Source: Hyposmocoma kahamanoa (taxonomy: Eukaryota; Arthropoda; Insecta; Lepidoptera; Cosmopterigidae). From it: 64,000 nt of DNA. Location: assembly GCF_003589595.1 (NCBI RefSeq), contig NW_020654229.1:6199138-6263137 (forward strand), written 5' to 3'. Below are positions 11,046-23,294 of the stretch, piece by piece. The notes below the pieces were generated by a model. That model saw only the letters and a program-made list of their open reading frames with translations. It ran no database searches and had not been told where the DNA came from. A program made the translations under genes and the position numbers. The first letter of the stretch is position 1. Every line of letters begins with the position of its first letter.

Positions 11046-11444
11046 CTAAAAAGGCCACGGTCTTTCCCTCTGACCCCTAGTACACACCGGGTGTTTTTGG
11101 CACCCTTTATACTACTTTTAGGTGGACCGTCGAAGGTCCCTCGCTGCAAGCGAGACGGGTCTCTTCTTAGGGAATATTTGATAATATAGAATGATTGTAT
11201 GAAATACCTGTAAAATTATTACAATGAACATGGGTATATAATGAAAATGGTGTGCGGAAATTAAGTTTCAATAATAATTGAACGAACCAGTGTTTTCTTG
11301 CAATACGGAATCTGCCTCCAGTCATAAGTCTAGTCGGTTACAGTTAAAACCATATTAAGTTTGACACTTTGTACTTTCTTAAATCGGATCGAAATCGAAC
11401 GATAGCCTATGAATGGCGCACGGAAAAAAGCCGTGTCGAATGTG

Positions 11445-12345
11445 TATATACACGGAAGAAAAAAAACAATGGTAGTGCCTTGTGCCTTGATTACTATGAG
11501 AACCGATGTCGCCAAAACTCACAAATTTAACTGCCTCCGTGGCCGAACGGTTACCATGCCGGACTGCCACGCAGAGGCCCCAGGTTCGATTCCCGGGCCG
11601 GGAGAAATATTTGCATGGCCTACATTTATTTCTCTCGTGAGTTTGGGTGTAATTTGTGGTTGTCTATGTGTGTGCCCATGACACCCGCGACACAGGGTTT
11701 CCCTAGTGCGGGGCTATGTTGAGTGTGTGCGTTATTATTATTATTATTCTTAGTTTGAAACACTACGAAATCTTGATATTGATTGGTCGTAGTTTCAAAT
11801 TTAAAAACAAAAACAAATTCTGGACTGCTAATATACATAATTTAAACTTTACCCTGTTGGTGTTGTTGGTTGGTTGAAAATTCATTACCATCAATACCTA
11901 TTATACGAGTTACGACGTTTTAATATTATATTGAAATTTCAATCAATGTGCTGCCATATTTTTCGTTCATTTTCATTTCATTGCTGAATGACGACGAATT
12001 GGAGTCATTAATTTAGTTCTCCAAAAAAGAAGCGACCATATTGCAGGGGTATAAGCTTTACTTTCGTTTTTTGTAACAAAAAAAAATATTTCGATAAAAC
12101 AGAAAATTTAAAATTTAAGACTTTCCGATGACATGAAATATCACTACGGGTAATGTTTTTGGTGCAGCTATCATTTTTGCACTCCAAAACAGCACAATAA
12201 GGCATTTTTCAATGATTTTAGAGAATTTGCACAAAAGAACGACACAACCATACCATAGAAAGCGGAAATGGAAAATGAGGTCAGATAGGTCTTACGAGAC
12301 CTATAGTTGGCACGCGTCAGACGCTAACTAACCACAACTAGTGTA
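11445..12345 (+). repeat. Dispersed repeat A, copy 1, split by a SINE
   Basis: Shares gatgtcgccaaaactcac, cttgatattgattggtcgta, tatattgaaatttcaatcaa and agagaatttgcac with copies at 18150-18770 and (inverted) 13545-14545. The SINE-T at 11531-11749 interrupts it between cacaaattt and agtttgaaacact, a junction that is continuous in the 18150 copy. No long ORF. Confidence 0.8.
11531..11749 (+). mobile_element. tRNA-derived SINE (SINE-T), full copy
   Basis: The head has pol III boxes: A-box-like TGGCCGAACGGTTACCATGC and B-box GGTTCGATTCC, followed by a family body (tttctctcgtgagtttgggt, tgtggttgtctatgtgtgtg, acaccc gcgacacagggt) and a (TTA)n tail. The tRNA-like head does not fold as a full functional tRNA in my reading, and at least eight copies exist in the window. 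Confidence 0.9.
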
Positions 12346-12905
12346 TTTATTGTTCTGTGCGTATATACGTTCCTTGGCCCACGTTTACGTTAGCGAGTGG
12401 CAAATAAATAAAATTTGCAACCTTCGTCTGAAAACAAGGTCATTTCAGTTGTGTTACTAAACCATCGGTAACAAAGAATAAATTTGGTTAACAATTGTAT
12501 AAACATGCAATTCAAAAGCAGTTTAAGTACCGTAAAAACAAAAATTGCAAAATTTCAATAATAAACCAATACAAAAAACAGACACCGAGGTAAATACGTA
12601 ATATCTAGGTTTATCTTAAAAACAACCGTTTCAATTTACTTATTATCATTATCACAAACTACGCATTTTGGTGTCAAATAGCGTGATGTTTATTGTATGC
12701 AAAATTAAACTTTATTACATACGCCGCAGAGAAACCAGACAAACTAGATATGTACGCGGATTAACGTAGGTACTTTATCTGCGCTGTCTACAATCAACAA
12801 CGGATGTTTACGAAACCATGGACCAATGCCTAAAGAGGACTGCTAATAATAGTATGGATACTACAGATCGTAACTTTATATAATAATATAATTGTAACCT
12901 TTTCA

Positions 12906-13460
12906 TTGAAAAAAAAAACCGACTTCAAAAGTTTGCTTATCGTCTTTTTTCGATTTCCATGGAATCAAAAAATTCTAACTTCTTGATGACAACGGGACTA
13001 TTACGGACTCCTTTGCACATTTTATATTTTCTTTTCCGGTTGTGACGGTGACGGTGATTGATTGATTGTTGATTACATATTGTATTGTGTCAAATGGAAA
13101 GTCGACATTTATTTGCGGAAAATAATTAGTAATCTGTGATGGTGGAAACGAACCCGGAACAGCATCAGGGACCACCTCGAGACCCTTTCAAACAAAAGAA
13201 GAATTTTCAAAATCGGTGCACAACTGATGGAGAAATTGGTGAATACACGGACATGTCTATAAAATTTGAGGATTTCCTTCGATTTTCATGGGATCCCCTC
13301 ATCAGATTCTGACCTGGTGACAATGGGAACATCAAGAGAGTGCATCCTTTCAAACAAAAAAAAAAGAATTTTCAAAATCGGTCCACAATTGACGGAGATA
13401 TCTGAAAACATACATACAGCCGAACGTATAACCTCCTCCCTTTTTTTGAAGATTCCGTTT
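12906..13460. mobile_element. AACCGAC-ended repeat
   Basis: Starts aaaccgacttcaaaagtttg and ends acctcctccctttttttgaa, the inverse of the family's aaaaggaggaggt motif. Family members recur across the window. A caaacaaaa(a)gaattttcaaaatcggt string occurs twice inside (13190 and 13350). Confidence 0.6.
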
Positions 13461-13544
13461 TATATCAAGATGGCGCTGATCAACAACCTGGAAGTAGTAT
13501 ATATTATGTAAATGGCCGTGGATATCAATTCATTTCACATTAGG

Positions 13545-14545
13545 TCTCAAAAGACCTACTTGAGCTCGGTCCGTTATTTTTACTTTGTATGGTATGGTTT
13601 TGCCATACTTTCGTGCAAATTCTCAAAAATCCTAGAAAAATGCCTTATTATGCTGTTTTAGAGTGCAAAAATGATGGCCGCACCAAAAATATTATATATA
13701 GCCATAGTAGTATTTCATATCATCGGTATGTCTTATTTTCTGTTTATTGAATTGATTCAGATGTTAATCCGTGGTACTCCAGCTACTGGCCGCAAGATGG
13801 CAGCACGTTGAATAAAATTTCAATATAAAATCAAAACGTCGTAACTTGCAATGAACGTATTGAACTTTTCAACGCTATTGCGCCTGGCACAAGTGCAAAT
13901 TGTATTAACAATTCAGAATTTGTTACGTCTTTTTAAATTAAAAACTATGACCAATCCGTCAAGATTTCGTAGTGTTTAGCATTTGTTTGTGTGCGTTTTG
14001 GCGACAGCGGTTCCGACATCGAGTAATTAACTCATTTATTTTGTTTGAAAACTATTCTGCCATATAATTACTGTGACAACTGCGCTCCGATTGGCCAGCC
14101 CGAATGCGAAACAATTGACGGGTGTCGTCAATTATTTCGCTTCAAATCGACCAGTGAACTTGCGCTTTGCTATACTGGACGAAAATTGCAAAATTACATA
14201 TTTAAATTACCGATGAAATTTGATTCCGTTTGTTTTGTAATTAGATGTTGTGGTGTTTTTCCCCATACCACCGAATGGAACAGCACGCCATTATTAGAGA
14301 TATTATCTTTATTACAATAAATACACAATATTTTTGGAATATATTGAGACGTACGCACAGGTCGGTTGTTGGCGCCGTCTATATTTCAGTGCAAACGATA
14401 GTTGATATTCATAAGTTATGTATCACTGATGAGTTACCAGGAATGATGGCCCTTATTTCGTCTCTATTTCTGGTTATATACTCGATGGGTTCCGATAGTA
14501 ATCGAGGCTAAAGGCATTCCATTGTCTTTTTCTTCCTTGGTACCT
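13545..14545 (-). repeat. Dispersed repeat A, copy 2, split by a MITE
   Basis: Reverse complement of copies 1 and 3. The sequence on both sides of the MITE at 14017-14487 (ttttggcgacagcggttccga before; ggttccgatagtaatcgagg after) is continuous in copy 1 as its reverse complement near 11490-11510. Confidence 0.8.
14017..14487 (+). mobile_element. MITE family P8-A, copy 2, with 8-bp TSD ggttccga
   Basis: Right end ggttatatactcgatg is intact; the left end catcgagta has decayed after nine bases. The 8-bp duplication GGTTCCGA is exact at 14009-14016 and 14488-14495. Contains the family's caattgacgggtgtcgtcaa hairpin at about 14112. Confidence 0.9.
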
Positions 14546-14874
14546 ACTAATGATCATATTACTGCTTGGCGGCAGAAATAGGTCAGATGGCACAACTTCC
14601 TGGACGAACTCTACAGCCATGAAACTAACATTTAAAGGACGTTAGCGTATAAACTTTATGTAATAACAAACACGTAAGCAATTGTTTGCGTAATACATAA
14701 ATTATTATTTATTCATATGATGTTATTACAATTAAATTTATGTGAACTGTCTCGTAAACAATGTGTTAAGTCATCGTTAAACACTGTTCATATGTCGCCA
14801 AACAATACTCGATTAATTTCTTTATTTTAAATAATAGAAAAAATTTAGTTTAATAATCTCAGAACATGGTACTA

Positions 14875-15110
14875 AAAAACCGACCTCAAAAGTCATTCAT
14901 CCCATAGTTTGCCACCCTTAGAGGTGGAATATTTTCTTGAAATTTAAATGTGTAAAAAACCACAACTGAGGTTCCTTCTTTCCAACAAAAAAAAAAAATT
15001 AAAATTGGTTCACAAATGGCGAAGTAACATATGGCGCGTAACATACATACAAAAAACAAACATACAGACGAATTGAGCACCTCCTCCTTTTTTCAAGTCG
15101 GTTAAAAATA
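14875..15110. mobile_element. AACCGAC-ended repeat, compact copy
   Basis: Begins aaccgacctcaaaag and ends ttcaagtcggttaaaa, so the two ends are short inverted repeats. Interior shares gtttgccacccttagaggtg and gttccttctttccaac with other members. Confidence 0.65.
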
Positions 15111-15289
15111 AAACGTCGTCTTTAATTCAAATTTCTCAACAATAAGAATTTTAATTATAACATTTAAATTTATTATGAAAAGGTACAACAAATTCTATAT
15201 AACAGTTCGCAAAAGTGATACATTTATAACCATATTTTTTCGCGTATGATACAATATACAATGTAGTATGCAAAATACAACCTGATCGT

Positions 15290-15480
15290 GACTGCAACCT
15301 AACAATTCGGCACCTAACAGGTCGGCACAACATGTATTTTTCTTCCACTTTCCCCTATCAGCAGTAATTTCCATACTCACATCTTTCTTATTAATATCAT
15401 TTTACACACCATCCATCCCGTCTTTTCTATGGCCATCTTTTCCCCTTATATTCCTCCATAAATTCTCTGTACTACGCTGC
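15290..15480 (-). mobile_element. RTE-like LINE fragment, C-terminal end of ORF2
   Basis: The minus-strand frame at 15380 reads MSMEITADRGKWKKNTCCAD, matching the end of the better preserved copy at 37000-37680. Confidence 0.6.
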
Positions 15481-15499
15481 ACTTATCATAAACTAAAAC

Positions 15500-15605
15500 A
15501 ATCGAAATTTTCAACGAAAACTCCTTCGATCCGGCCGGATTCGAACCGACAACGTCTTTTAGCATTCCGTGACAGACGCTATACCAACAAAGCCACGGAA
15601 AGATT
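15500..15605 (-). mobile_element. tRNA-like SINE head
   Basis: Reverse strand shows a tRNA-like order: tttccgtggctttgttggta, then B-box GGTTCGAATCC, then ggccggatcgaagg. The A-box is degenerate and no full cloverleaf is evident, so a SINE head is likelier than a functional tRNA gene. Confidence 0.5.
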
Positions 15606-15835
15606 TTTTCTGTTTGTTGTCGTATCTCTGTATTTGGTTTTTTTAATCGTCTCGTATTTTATAATCGTATCGTATCGGTTTTTTCAGCCGTAGCGCCATC
15701 TATGAGAAATCTTAAGTATTTCGTCACCCAGTTAGATACCTTTACAGCTACCAGCCCTGGTTAGAGATGTTACATTTTTTTATTGATTAATTTTTTCTAA
15801 AAAAAAATATTCCGTTAATAAATATTTTATAAACA

Positions 15836-15935
15836 AAAAAAGGTTAAAAAGTTATTTTCTAAACAAAAAAGAATTAAAAAGTTATTACTAAACGGAAAAA
15901 GAGTTAAAAAGATATTTTCTAAAAAAAAAAGAACG
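15836..15935 (+). repeat. Tandem repeat, three units of 30 bp
   Basis: The string gttaaaaagttattttctaa and variants starts at 15843, 15873 and 15903, exactly 30 bp apart, within A-rich DNA. Confidence 0.75.
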
Positions 15936-15939
15936 AAAA

Positions 15940-16755
15940 GAAGAAAGATTACGTTTTCTAAATTAAATAATATGTTACACACTACGTATTAATTACTGTA
16001 TTATATAACAGACAATAATATATAATGCGCAACAAACTTGAGTACTCAGTCAATGATCTCTTGTATAAATAACGCATGCCCTGAAATGAGGGCTATAGTA
16101 TACATTGTAAACTGTGTACACTTTATACATTGTAGTCTCTTTGTAGTAGATAGTTGAAATGATTGTATGATTATATTATTGAATAATTTTAACTTCTTAT
16201 GTAACGTAAATAAAACATAAACGAGAACATTCAACGTTAATACTGGTGCTTAAAAATTTATCTCAATAAAAAAAATAGTACGCATATAAAAAACCTACCT
16301 GATGTAAAAAAATTGACGATGAAGTCGACTAGAACAGAGAACCTTCATTTTATATGAAATCGGTACAAAAAACAACAATGTTCAAATTGAAATTGCGAAA
16401 TATATGCCTAGATAGTATAATATGTCGATCATTATAAAAGTGGTGAATGTCCATATTTTAAAACACGTTTCTTTTTGCTTAAAAGTAACACATTTAATCA
16501 TATCGCACTACTATTACAATATAATAGTAATACTTTATTTTCTCCACAAAATACAACAAAAAAATAAGAAGTAAATAAATATTTTAGTAATTTTAGAACA
16601 GTATCTTGTAGGAGCTGGTGACTGGGTTTAACACCTGCGCTACAAGTCACCAGGCCCCAACCCTTACAAATGAATCATAATGTTACTAAGTATACATAAC
16701 CAACCAAAAATTATATGTATGAGAGAAAAAAAGGTGAAAGAGAAATTAGAATATC
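15940..16755. other. AT-rich DNA, nothing recognised
   Basis: No exon or family repeat identified. Confidence 0.4.
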
Positions 16756-16759
16756 CATA

Positions 16760-17065
16760 TTTTTTTTATAATATCAAGTGACAGGACGGACAAGTCGTGC
16801 GCCTGATGGTAGGCTACACGCCTGTTCATAACAGTTGCATTGCCACTCAGAGCTTTAAATCGCAAAAATTTAAGGGGCACTGCCGCTGCGCCCGTCACCC
16901 TGAGACATCAGTTGACAAGTCCCATGTGCCTGATATTTCACCAGCACCCTTACCCTTCCAAACCGGAACACAGTAATGGTGACATTATTGCTTGGCGGCA
17001 GAAATAAGTAAAGTGGCAGTATTTCCCTGGATTAACTCTTTCACAAGCTCTACTGCTACTAAATA
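16760..17065 (-). mobile_element. SINE-L, near full-length
   Basis: Carries the whole family order in reverse: tataatatcaagtgacagga, gcgcctgatggtaggctaca, ctgcgcccgtcaccctgaga, caccagcacccttacccttc, ttgcttggcggcagaaataa, acaagctctactgctact. No ORF. Confidence 0.8.
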
Positions 17066-17338
17066 AGAGTAATCTAAGAGTAATTTAAAAATAAGTCACG
17101 GTAACAGAAAAAGCTTCGAGATAATTCTTTTAAGTGGGGGTATAAACGCGCGCGCGCTTGTATGTGTTATGATCTTGATGTATAAATAGCCTATATTTAT
17201 AAAACCTAATCCAAACATATATTTCTATGACGGAAATAAATATTACATGTTATTATAATATAAACTGTTCTGATGAAAAACCCCAAACAGACATAAGACT
17301 GCAGTACTAATTAATATGTTTTAATTTATTCTAAGGTT

Positions 17339-17840
17339 GAAGGCAAGAGACGCGCTGGAAGACGTAAAAAGTCATGGTTACGCAATGTAAGGCAGTGGAC
17401 CGGAGTCAAGAGGGCAGAACAACTGTTTCGTTTGGCCATGGACTGGGACAAATTTGCCACATTGACGGCCAACCTCCAGTAGCGGAGAGGCATTTTAAAA
17501 AGAAGATACTTAATAAAAATTCTTATTGTTAAAATAAAATAACTTATAAAACATAACGTAGCGTAAATTAGAATGTTTCTTTGTAAAATTAAAAATAAGT
17601 TATTTAATTAATAACTTTTGTGACTGTAATGAAAAAATAGGGTGGTTTGCATTAATATTAGACATAACTGGTTGATGACTGTACCACCTCAGTCAACCAT
17701 GACCATGGGACCTGTAAAAGACCCAAAACGTTGGTTTGTTTGAAAAAACAAATGTATGCGATTTAAATTCGGAAAAATAGTTTCATTACCTAACCCAAGA
17801 ACTCGATAATACAAACTAGTTTTAAGTACAATTTGCTATA
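17339..17840 (+). mobile_element. RTE-like LINE: ORF2 C-terminus and 3' UTR
   Basis: Frame at 17339 reads VEGKRRAGRRKKSWLRNVRQ then WTGVKRAEQLFRLAMDWDKF and stops at TAG (17479-17481), the typical end of RTE-type reverse transcriptase ORFs. Its downstream sequence (tgcattaatattagacataa, actggttgatgactgtacca) recurs at 50400-50710 and inverted at 46590-46745 and 56760-56830. Confidence 0.7.
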
Positions 17841-18149
17841 CCCTACCAGGTCCCATGTGATACTATTATTTTGTAACAGCTGTATAATGATATTCTATAC
17901 TCGTCAACTTTTTCTCAACTTTCTCCATTACCTTATTGTATCCGAGTATAGTTATTGCGATTTCAAATACTACTTGTTGCATTTAATAGTGTAGATTACA
18001 TACTGTATGCGAGCAGTGAAAGTTTCATGCACAACACATACACCACCGTCCGCGTAAACAATGTACGTGTGGAAACTTGGCGAGAAAAGCGATGTTACTT
18101 TTTTTATTCATTTTTTAACTTTTTATTTATTTAGGTGTTTTGATCATTA

Positions 18150-18770
18150 ATGAACAAGTCAGCTAGAAGTGCCTTAGGCCTCGATTATTATCAGAACCAA
18201 AGTCGCCAAAACTCACACATTCTTCATTTCAAACACTACAAAAATCTTGATAATGATTGGTCGTAGTTTCAAATTTAAAAAGAAATAACAAAGTCTGGAT
18301 TGTTAATATAATTTAAACTTTACCCTGTTGGCATATCGTTGAAGGTTCAAAATCACCAATACCTATTATTTACAAGTTACGAAGTTTTGATATTATATTG
18401 AAATTTCAATCAATGTGCTGCCATCTAGCGGTTCATTGCTGAAATACGACGAATTGGAGTTATCAATTTATTATAGTTTTCGAAACAAGAAGCTACTTTC
18501 ATTTCTTGTAACAAATATCATTTCCATAAACAGAAAATTAAAAATTTATTTAAATAAAATACCACCACGGGTAATATGTTTGGTGCGGCTATCATGTTTG
18601 CACTCCAAAACAGCGCAATAAGGCATTTTTCTAGGATTTTAGAGAATTTGCACGAAAGAATGACACAACCATACCATACAAAGCGAAAATGGCGGATTGA
18701 CCTCAGATAGGTCTTTTGAGGCCTATAATTGGCATGCGTCTGACGCTAACTTGCCACTTCCACTGTATTT
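18150..18770 (+). repeat. Dispersed repeat A, copy 3 (uninterrupted)
   Basis: Continuous across the sites where copy 1 holds SINE-T and copy 2 holds the P8-A MITE, so it documents the empty state of both insertions. Confidence 0.8.
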
Positions 18771-18829
18771 ATTGTTTTGTGTCAGTTCCATTATAACAAC
18801 GATACATCAAGAAAACACTTAATAAAATC

Positions 18830-19045
18830 CAAACAGACAAATCAACCTACTGCTTAACTGAATCGGTTCCTGAGATAGCTGCGCTGTGCAAGAGGGGTGG
18901 CAGTTTACGTAACAGTTATGTCGCGCTGTACACGGGATAATTTCAACTGACGATATTCAATAACAAGTTGATTGAAAAAAGTACCAAATGGCTTATCCAT
19001 TCATTTCAATTATCAATGAAATAGTTTTTTTATTATCGTTTCACA
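18830..19045 (+). repeat. Dispersed repeat B, copy 2 (uninterrupted)
   Basis: Reads continuously aactgaatcggttcctgaga through the point where copy 1 carries the MITE at 4190-4705. Confidence 0.65.
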
Positions 19046-19076
19046 TTTACATTTTTCACTGAACTGAAATTGAACT

Positions 19077-19146
19077 GAAAAAATTTGAAAACAATAAAGT
19101 AATTTGAATTACTTATCAAATTACTTTATTGTTTTCAAATTTTTTC
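19077..19146. repeat. Perfect inverted repeat, 31-bp arms, 8-base loop
   Basis: Arms 19077-19107 and 19116-19146 are exact reverse complements around the loop attactta. The arms start gaaaaaatttgaaaacaata. Confidence 0.95.
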
Positions 19147-19195
19147 ACAAGATTTTCAAAAAATTTGTCCCCTTCTAGGTTAGATCCATGTAACA

Positions 19196-19366
19196 TGGAA
19201 TAACATGTAACTTGTCAACTTATGTGTCAGGGTGACGAGCGCAGTGCCCCCAAGATCTTTGAGATTTAAAGTTCTGAGTGGCACTGCAACTGTTATGGAC
19301 AGGCGTGTAGCTTACCATGAGGCGCACGACTTATACTTCGCGACATTTGATATTATAAAAAAAAAG
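19196..19366 (+). mobile_element. SINE-L, 3' part
   Basis: Core strings cttgtcaacttatgtgtcag, actgcaactgttatggacag and gatattataaaaaaaa. Confidence 0.75.
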
Positions 19367-19369
19367 GTT

Positions 19370-20775
19370 TTGCTCTGAGGCAGCCGATTTGTCTTGATGC
19401 ATGATAAATCGTTCTACGCGTACAGATCAACAACAAATTTAATGCATTTCCTAAGTTGGTCCATAATTTGAAGCAAAGACCTAATATGATCGCTACCAGA
19501 GCACTAACCCCATGCGCCACCGAGATCGTCGACATTATAATGCGAACAGGTTAATTTGGGACACGACTGATGTTCTTTTTAAAAAGTCTCGTAAGTAACT
19601 GGGCAGTTGTGGTTGCTTGCTTACAATTGAATAAAAACACTTGACTATAAACCGCTTAACACATTTATCTACACATGTTTTTAACCCTAAGTTTGTTGAA
19701 CTCTCGTATCTTTAATTTATAACACCTAAACAATAGCGGGGTAACGGACGTTGTGGAAAATCACGTAAACCATTATCAGCATAGTTCTCCAATAATTTCG
19801 TACCTTTGGTATAACAAAGCCATTTGTAATCATATGTCAAAAATTATTTTATTTTATCGCATGAAAGGGCATATATCGCAGGGCTTGAATTTTCAGGGTT
19901 GTCCCCAATAATATTGGAGCGTCGTTCAACAAAGTACGTAAGCGGAACTTGCCGACTACAAGACGTGTTCACGTTAGCATAGAGAGAAATCTACTAATTA
20001 CGTAAACAATAGTAAAACATAACCACTTAGCTTCGCTTAATTGATTTGCTAACTCTCTTTAAATATTACCGTGAGAAAAAACTTTCCAAATACATGAACC
20101 ACTTTATTCTAAATGCTGCTATACATGTCGCGACAACATTATTCCACGAAAAATGAGCAGATGGTGGAATATGTCAGACTAAAACCCATATAGACCCTGA
20201 GGATCGAGCGGTGGAAGTCCCGGCACAACGTGGATTTTAATACGTTCGTAGCGAGAGTGACGACCGAACATCAGCCGACCTACATGAAGGAGAAATGAAA
20301 AAGCGACCGAAAGATGTCATATATTAGTGGGTCAGTATGATCAGCATACGGACTAGATCGCAAAACGACCACCTCTAAGACTATAACTTATAATGACTTG
20401 GAAGCAAAACGACTAGATATCGAAATGACCATATCGTCAAATAGACGCCATGGTATGTTGTTTTACCATGTCCAGCGCACGACTTGGTCGAATGTATGTT
20501 TGTATTTTATAAGTATGTTGGTGATACTTCTCTACGAAATAGCAGTAAGCAGTTGTGCAGTTGCAGTTTCCAAAGCAGTTGGAAATCGAACATGTAACGA
20601 AACCCCGTACTATCATATTCCAATGTTTAATTTTACTGTAAACGCTGTTTTTGTTCATGAACGGGTTAAGTTAATAAAATCATTTCAACTGCATTTAAAA
20701 TTTTCTATTACCACTGTATACTTATAGAACTTAATTTACAGGGAATAAAAACGAGGCACGGCGAACTACGTTCTT
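19370..20775. other. No confident feature
   Basis: No recognised repeat or exon. The plus-strand frame 20398-20727 (109 codons) is unrecognised and lacks splice or homology support. Confidence 0.35.
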
Positions 20776-20779
20776 AGTT

Positions 20780-21010
20780 TAACTTTTTAGCCAACTTCAA
20801 AAAAAGGAGGAGGTTTTCAATTGAAGTGTATGTTTTTTTTGTATGTATGTTACGCGATAACTCGTAATATATTTCTATTATTATTTATTCTTTTTTTATT
20901 GGAAAGAAGGTACCTCAGATGTGGTCCCATTTAAATTTGAAGAAAATATTCCAGCTCTAACGGTGGCAAACTAGGGGATGAATGACTTTGGGGTCGGTTT
21001 TTTTAGTACA
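20780..21010 (+). mobile_element. AACCGAC-ended repeat
   Basis: Opens caacttcaaaaaaaggagga, includes ttacgcgataactcg and gaaagaaggtacctcag, and closes gactttggggtcggtttttt. Confidence 0.65.
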
Positions 21011-21014
21011 CTGT

Positions 21015-21820
21015 ACTGTTTTATTATATAAATCCTGTATTTATTTATGTGCCATTACCGCATAAAAATTTACTCATGTATATATTCAAGAATGAACTTC
21101 TAACATAATTTAATCACGATGTTTATTGCGCTCCACTTTTCCTGCCAATAAACGCCCGAAATAGACATTCCAAATTAGAACGCGCCGCCATATTGTTTTT
21201 ATAACGGAATTTATAGACGCCATACTTTATGACCATGGCGGTTGCGGTTGTGGTTGATTATGGACGTCGCAAACAACGGGATTTTTGGAGATAGAACTGC
21301 TTAGTAGTTTTCTGACAAAAGTCGATTACTGTTATAAAAGATCCGTGCATAATGATTATATAATATCCCTTTATTTCATGTGTAAGCAAAATACACTTGG
21401 AATTGGGAAATTTATTAAGAAAGACTGAAATTTTGAGGGATCTTCTGTACGAAGGAAACGGCCTGAACAGACGCCACATCACTGCCTGCACTACTGTACA
21501 GGCATTTAAAGTGTTCATTAACATTTGCTCTGCTTGTTCTAGAATTTCGAAGAACGATAGCCTTCAAACGACATATAGATGTCAAAACCAAAAAAACCAT
21601 AGACAAAAACGTGGTGTACATTGGAGCCCCTACTACAGAGCATAATAATCAAATTAAGTTATTTTAGACGGTTTGGTCATACAGCATTTGTAGTAGTAGT
21701 AATAAGTATCAGGCGGTAATACCAGTAATCTGATTTTAAACTAAGGAACCTAGAACCAAAACGTTGGTCCTACAGGGAATAGAAGCTACGACCTCCTCGT
21801 CCATCGCTCGAAGTTCAAAC
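21015..21820. other. No confident feature
   Basis: Overlapping short frames on both strands at 21258-21645 show no recognised motif or splice-consistent structure. Confidence 0.35.
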
Positions 21821-21822
21821 AG

Positions 21823-22149
21823 TTAAGAGACCCTCCACACAAGCATCTTTCGAACTTCAGCGTCTTGCTAACGTATGCACAGTCGACACGCCACCGTCCG
21901 CGCGGCGGCGGCGGCGGCGGCGCAACGCCAGCGCGACGTCAGTGAGCGACTGCTGGGGGTCTACTCCCGTTCTTTTGATTTAGCCAAGTATTACTTATTT
22001 GACAGACATTGTTTCGGACGGAGGATGGGAATACACCTTCTAAATGCCGAACGTCGAGTATACGCCGCGCGGACGTCTTATCGACGCTGTGCGTGCGTTG
22101 GCAAGACGCTGCTAACGCTTGAAAGACGCTAGTGTGGGGGGTCTCTTAA
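21823..22149. mobile_element. TTAA-flanked MITE with about 50-bp inverted repeats
   Basis: TTAAGAGACCCTCCACACAA at the left and the inverse agtgtggggggtctcttaa at the right; the inner part of the arms (agcgtcttgctaac / gttggcaagacgct) also pairs. TTAA borders both ends. A GCGGCGG run lies at 21900-21921. The 85-codon plus-strand frame here is the MITE body read as protein. Confidence 0.75.
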
Positions 22150-23035
22150 TCACCGAGGAGTCATCGTAGTCACGGCATAATAACAGCGTGGGTCTTTTAG
22201 ATTTATCATTATTCTTTATAGAATTCCGGTACGGCAGATCACACGAAAATTCTTTCTTCAAAATTGTACATTACACCATGGCATTCAAATTTGCAATTAA
22301 AAAAACCTTTAACTGGGTCTAAGTGCATAATTTTGAGTTATTGTCTGATAATTTTTTTCTAGAGAGCAACGACCTTCAACAAAAAAGTCTCTTGGTTACA
22401 AGATGCTTTCCGCAATTAACTACGAACAAACACACCGTTGTTCTCATTGTTAAAAGAAACAAATTGAGGTCTGCACATATTGTTTCGTAACAGATGTGTT
22501 TGTAAAAGTGGTGCAAACTATTAGCCTTTTATATTTCCTTAGGATATTAAGTAACCGGGTCACTATTCTGCTATTTTTTTTTCAACCACTGCTCATTACC
22601 TACTTACTATGAGCGTCTGTCTACCCGCTACTCTCAGATTTGAACCACCTGACGAAACATTTAGGCGCCGACTGAAATATTTTTTCTTGGAATATCCTTT
22701 ATACTCTGTCAATGAATATATGGACCTAAAAATGTAACGCTTTTGAGTATTTTCTATTTTATGTAATTTTTTATCGCATAAACATGACTTTGTATATTTG
22801 TTATCAACTTATGACAATCCTTGATGGAAAATGATATTTAATATGCAATTTAATGACAGCAAAATTATTATTAATTAATGAATATTCTAATTATTGTGTA
22901 CTTTTCATCTTATAATTTTCATTTTTGTTTGACGATCTCAATATAATTTCTTATATTACATTTGAGAAATAAATGAAGCTGAATCTTTTAATATATATGC
23001 ATATATATGATAATATTGCAATTATGATAATATTT
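22150..23035. other. AT-rich DNA, nothing recognised
   Basis: No exon or repeat family recognised. Confidence 0.4.
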
Positions 23036-23290
23036 GTTGTTCTGCTAAAATCTAACTGCAATGGCAGTTGCGTCTGATAGTGTCAGTGGAATGGCAGTGA
23101 TGGAATTCATTCCTTCAATCACAAACGATCGTAGTTGCCTTATTAAAACCACCATTTAAATCATTATGCGTATCTATAATTTTATCTCGTTTAAGCAGCA
23201 ATTTAGTTATCAAATTAAATAATATTAATATACTACGCCATCGACTATCGCGGTCCCATTGAAGAGCAGAATACCAAAAAATTGCAATGG
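23036..23290 (+). repeat. Dispersed repeat G, copy 1
   Basis: Shares ttctgctaaaatcta, ggaatggcagtgat, ctacgccatcgact and accaaaaaattgcaatgg with 27391-27618. Confidence 0.7.
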
Positions 23291-23294
23291 CTGT

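Noticed and set aside
11531..11603. tRNA gene
   Set aside because: A and B boxes are present but the segment continues into a repeated SINE body with a trinucleotide tail, and several copies exist.
20398..20727. 109-codon plus-strand frame
   Set aside because: No recognised motif, no splice support, and overlapping frames on the other strand of similar length.
21875..22132. 85-codon frame with poly-alanine
   Set aside because: It lies wholly within the TTAA MITE; the alanine run is the GCG repeat.
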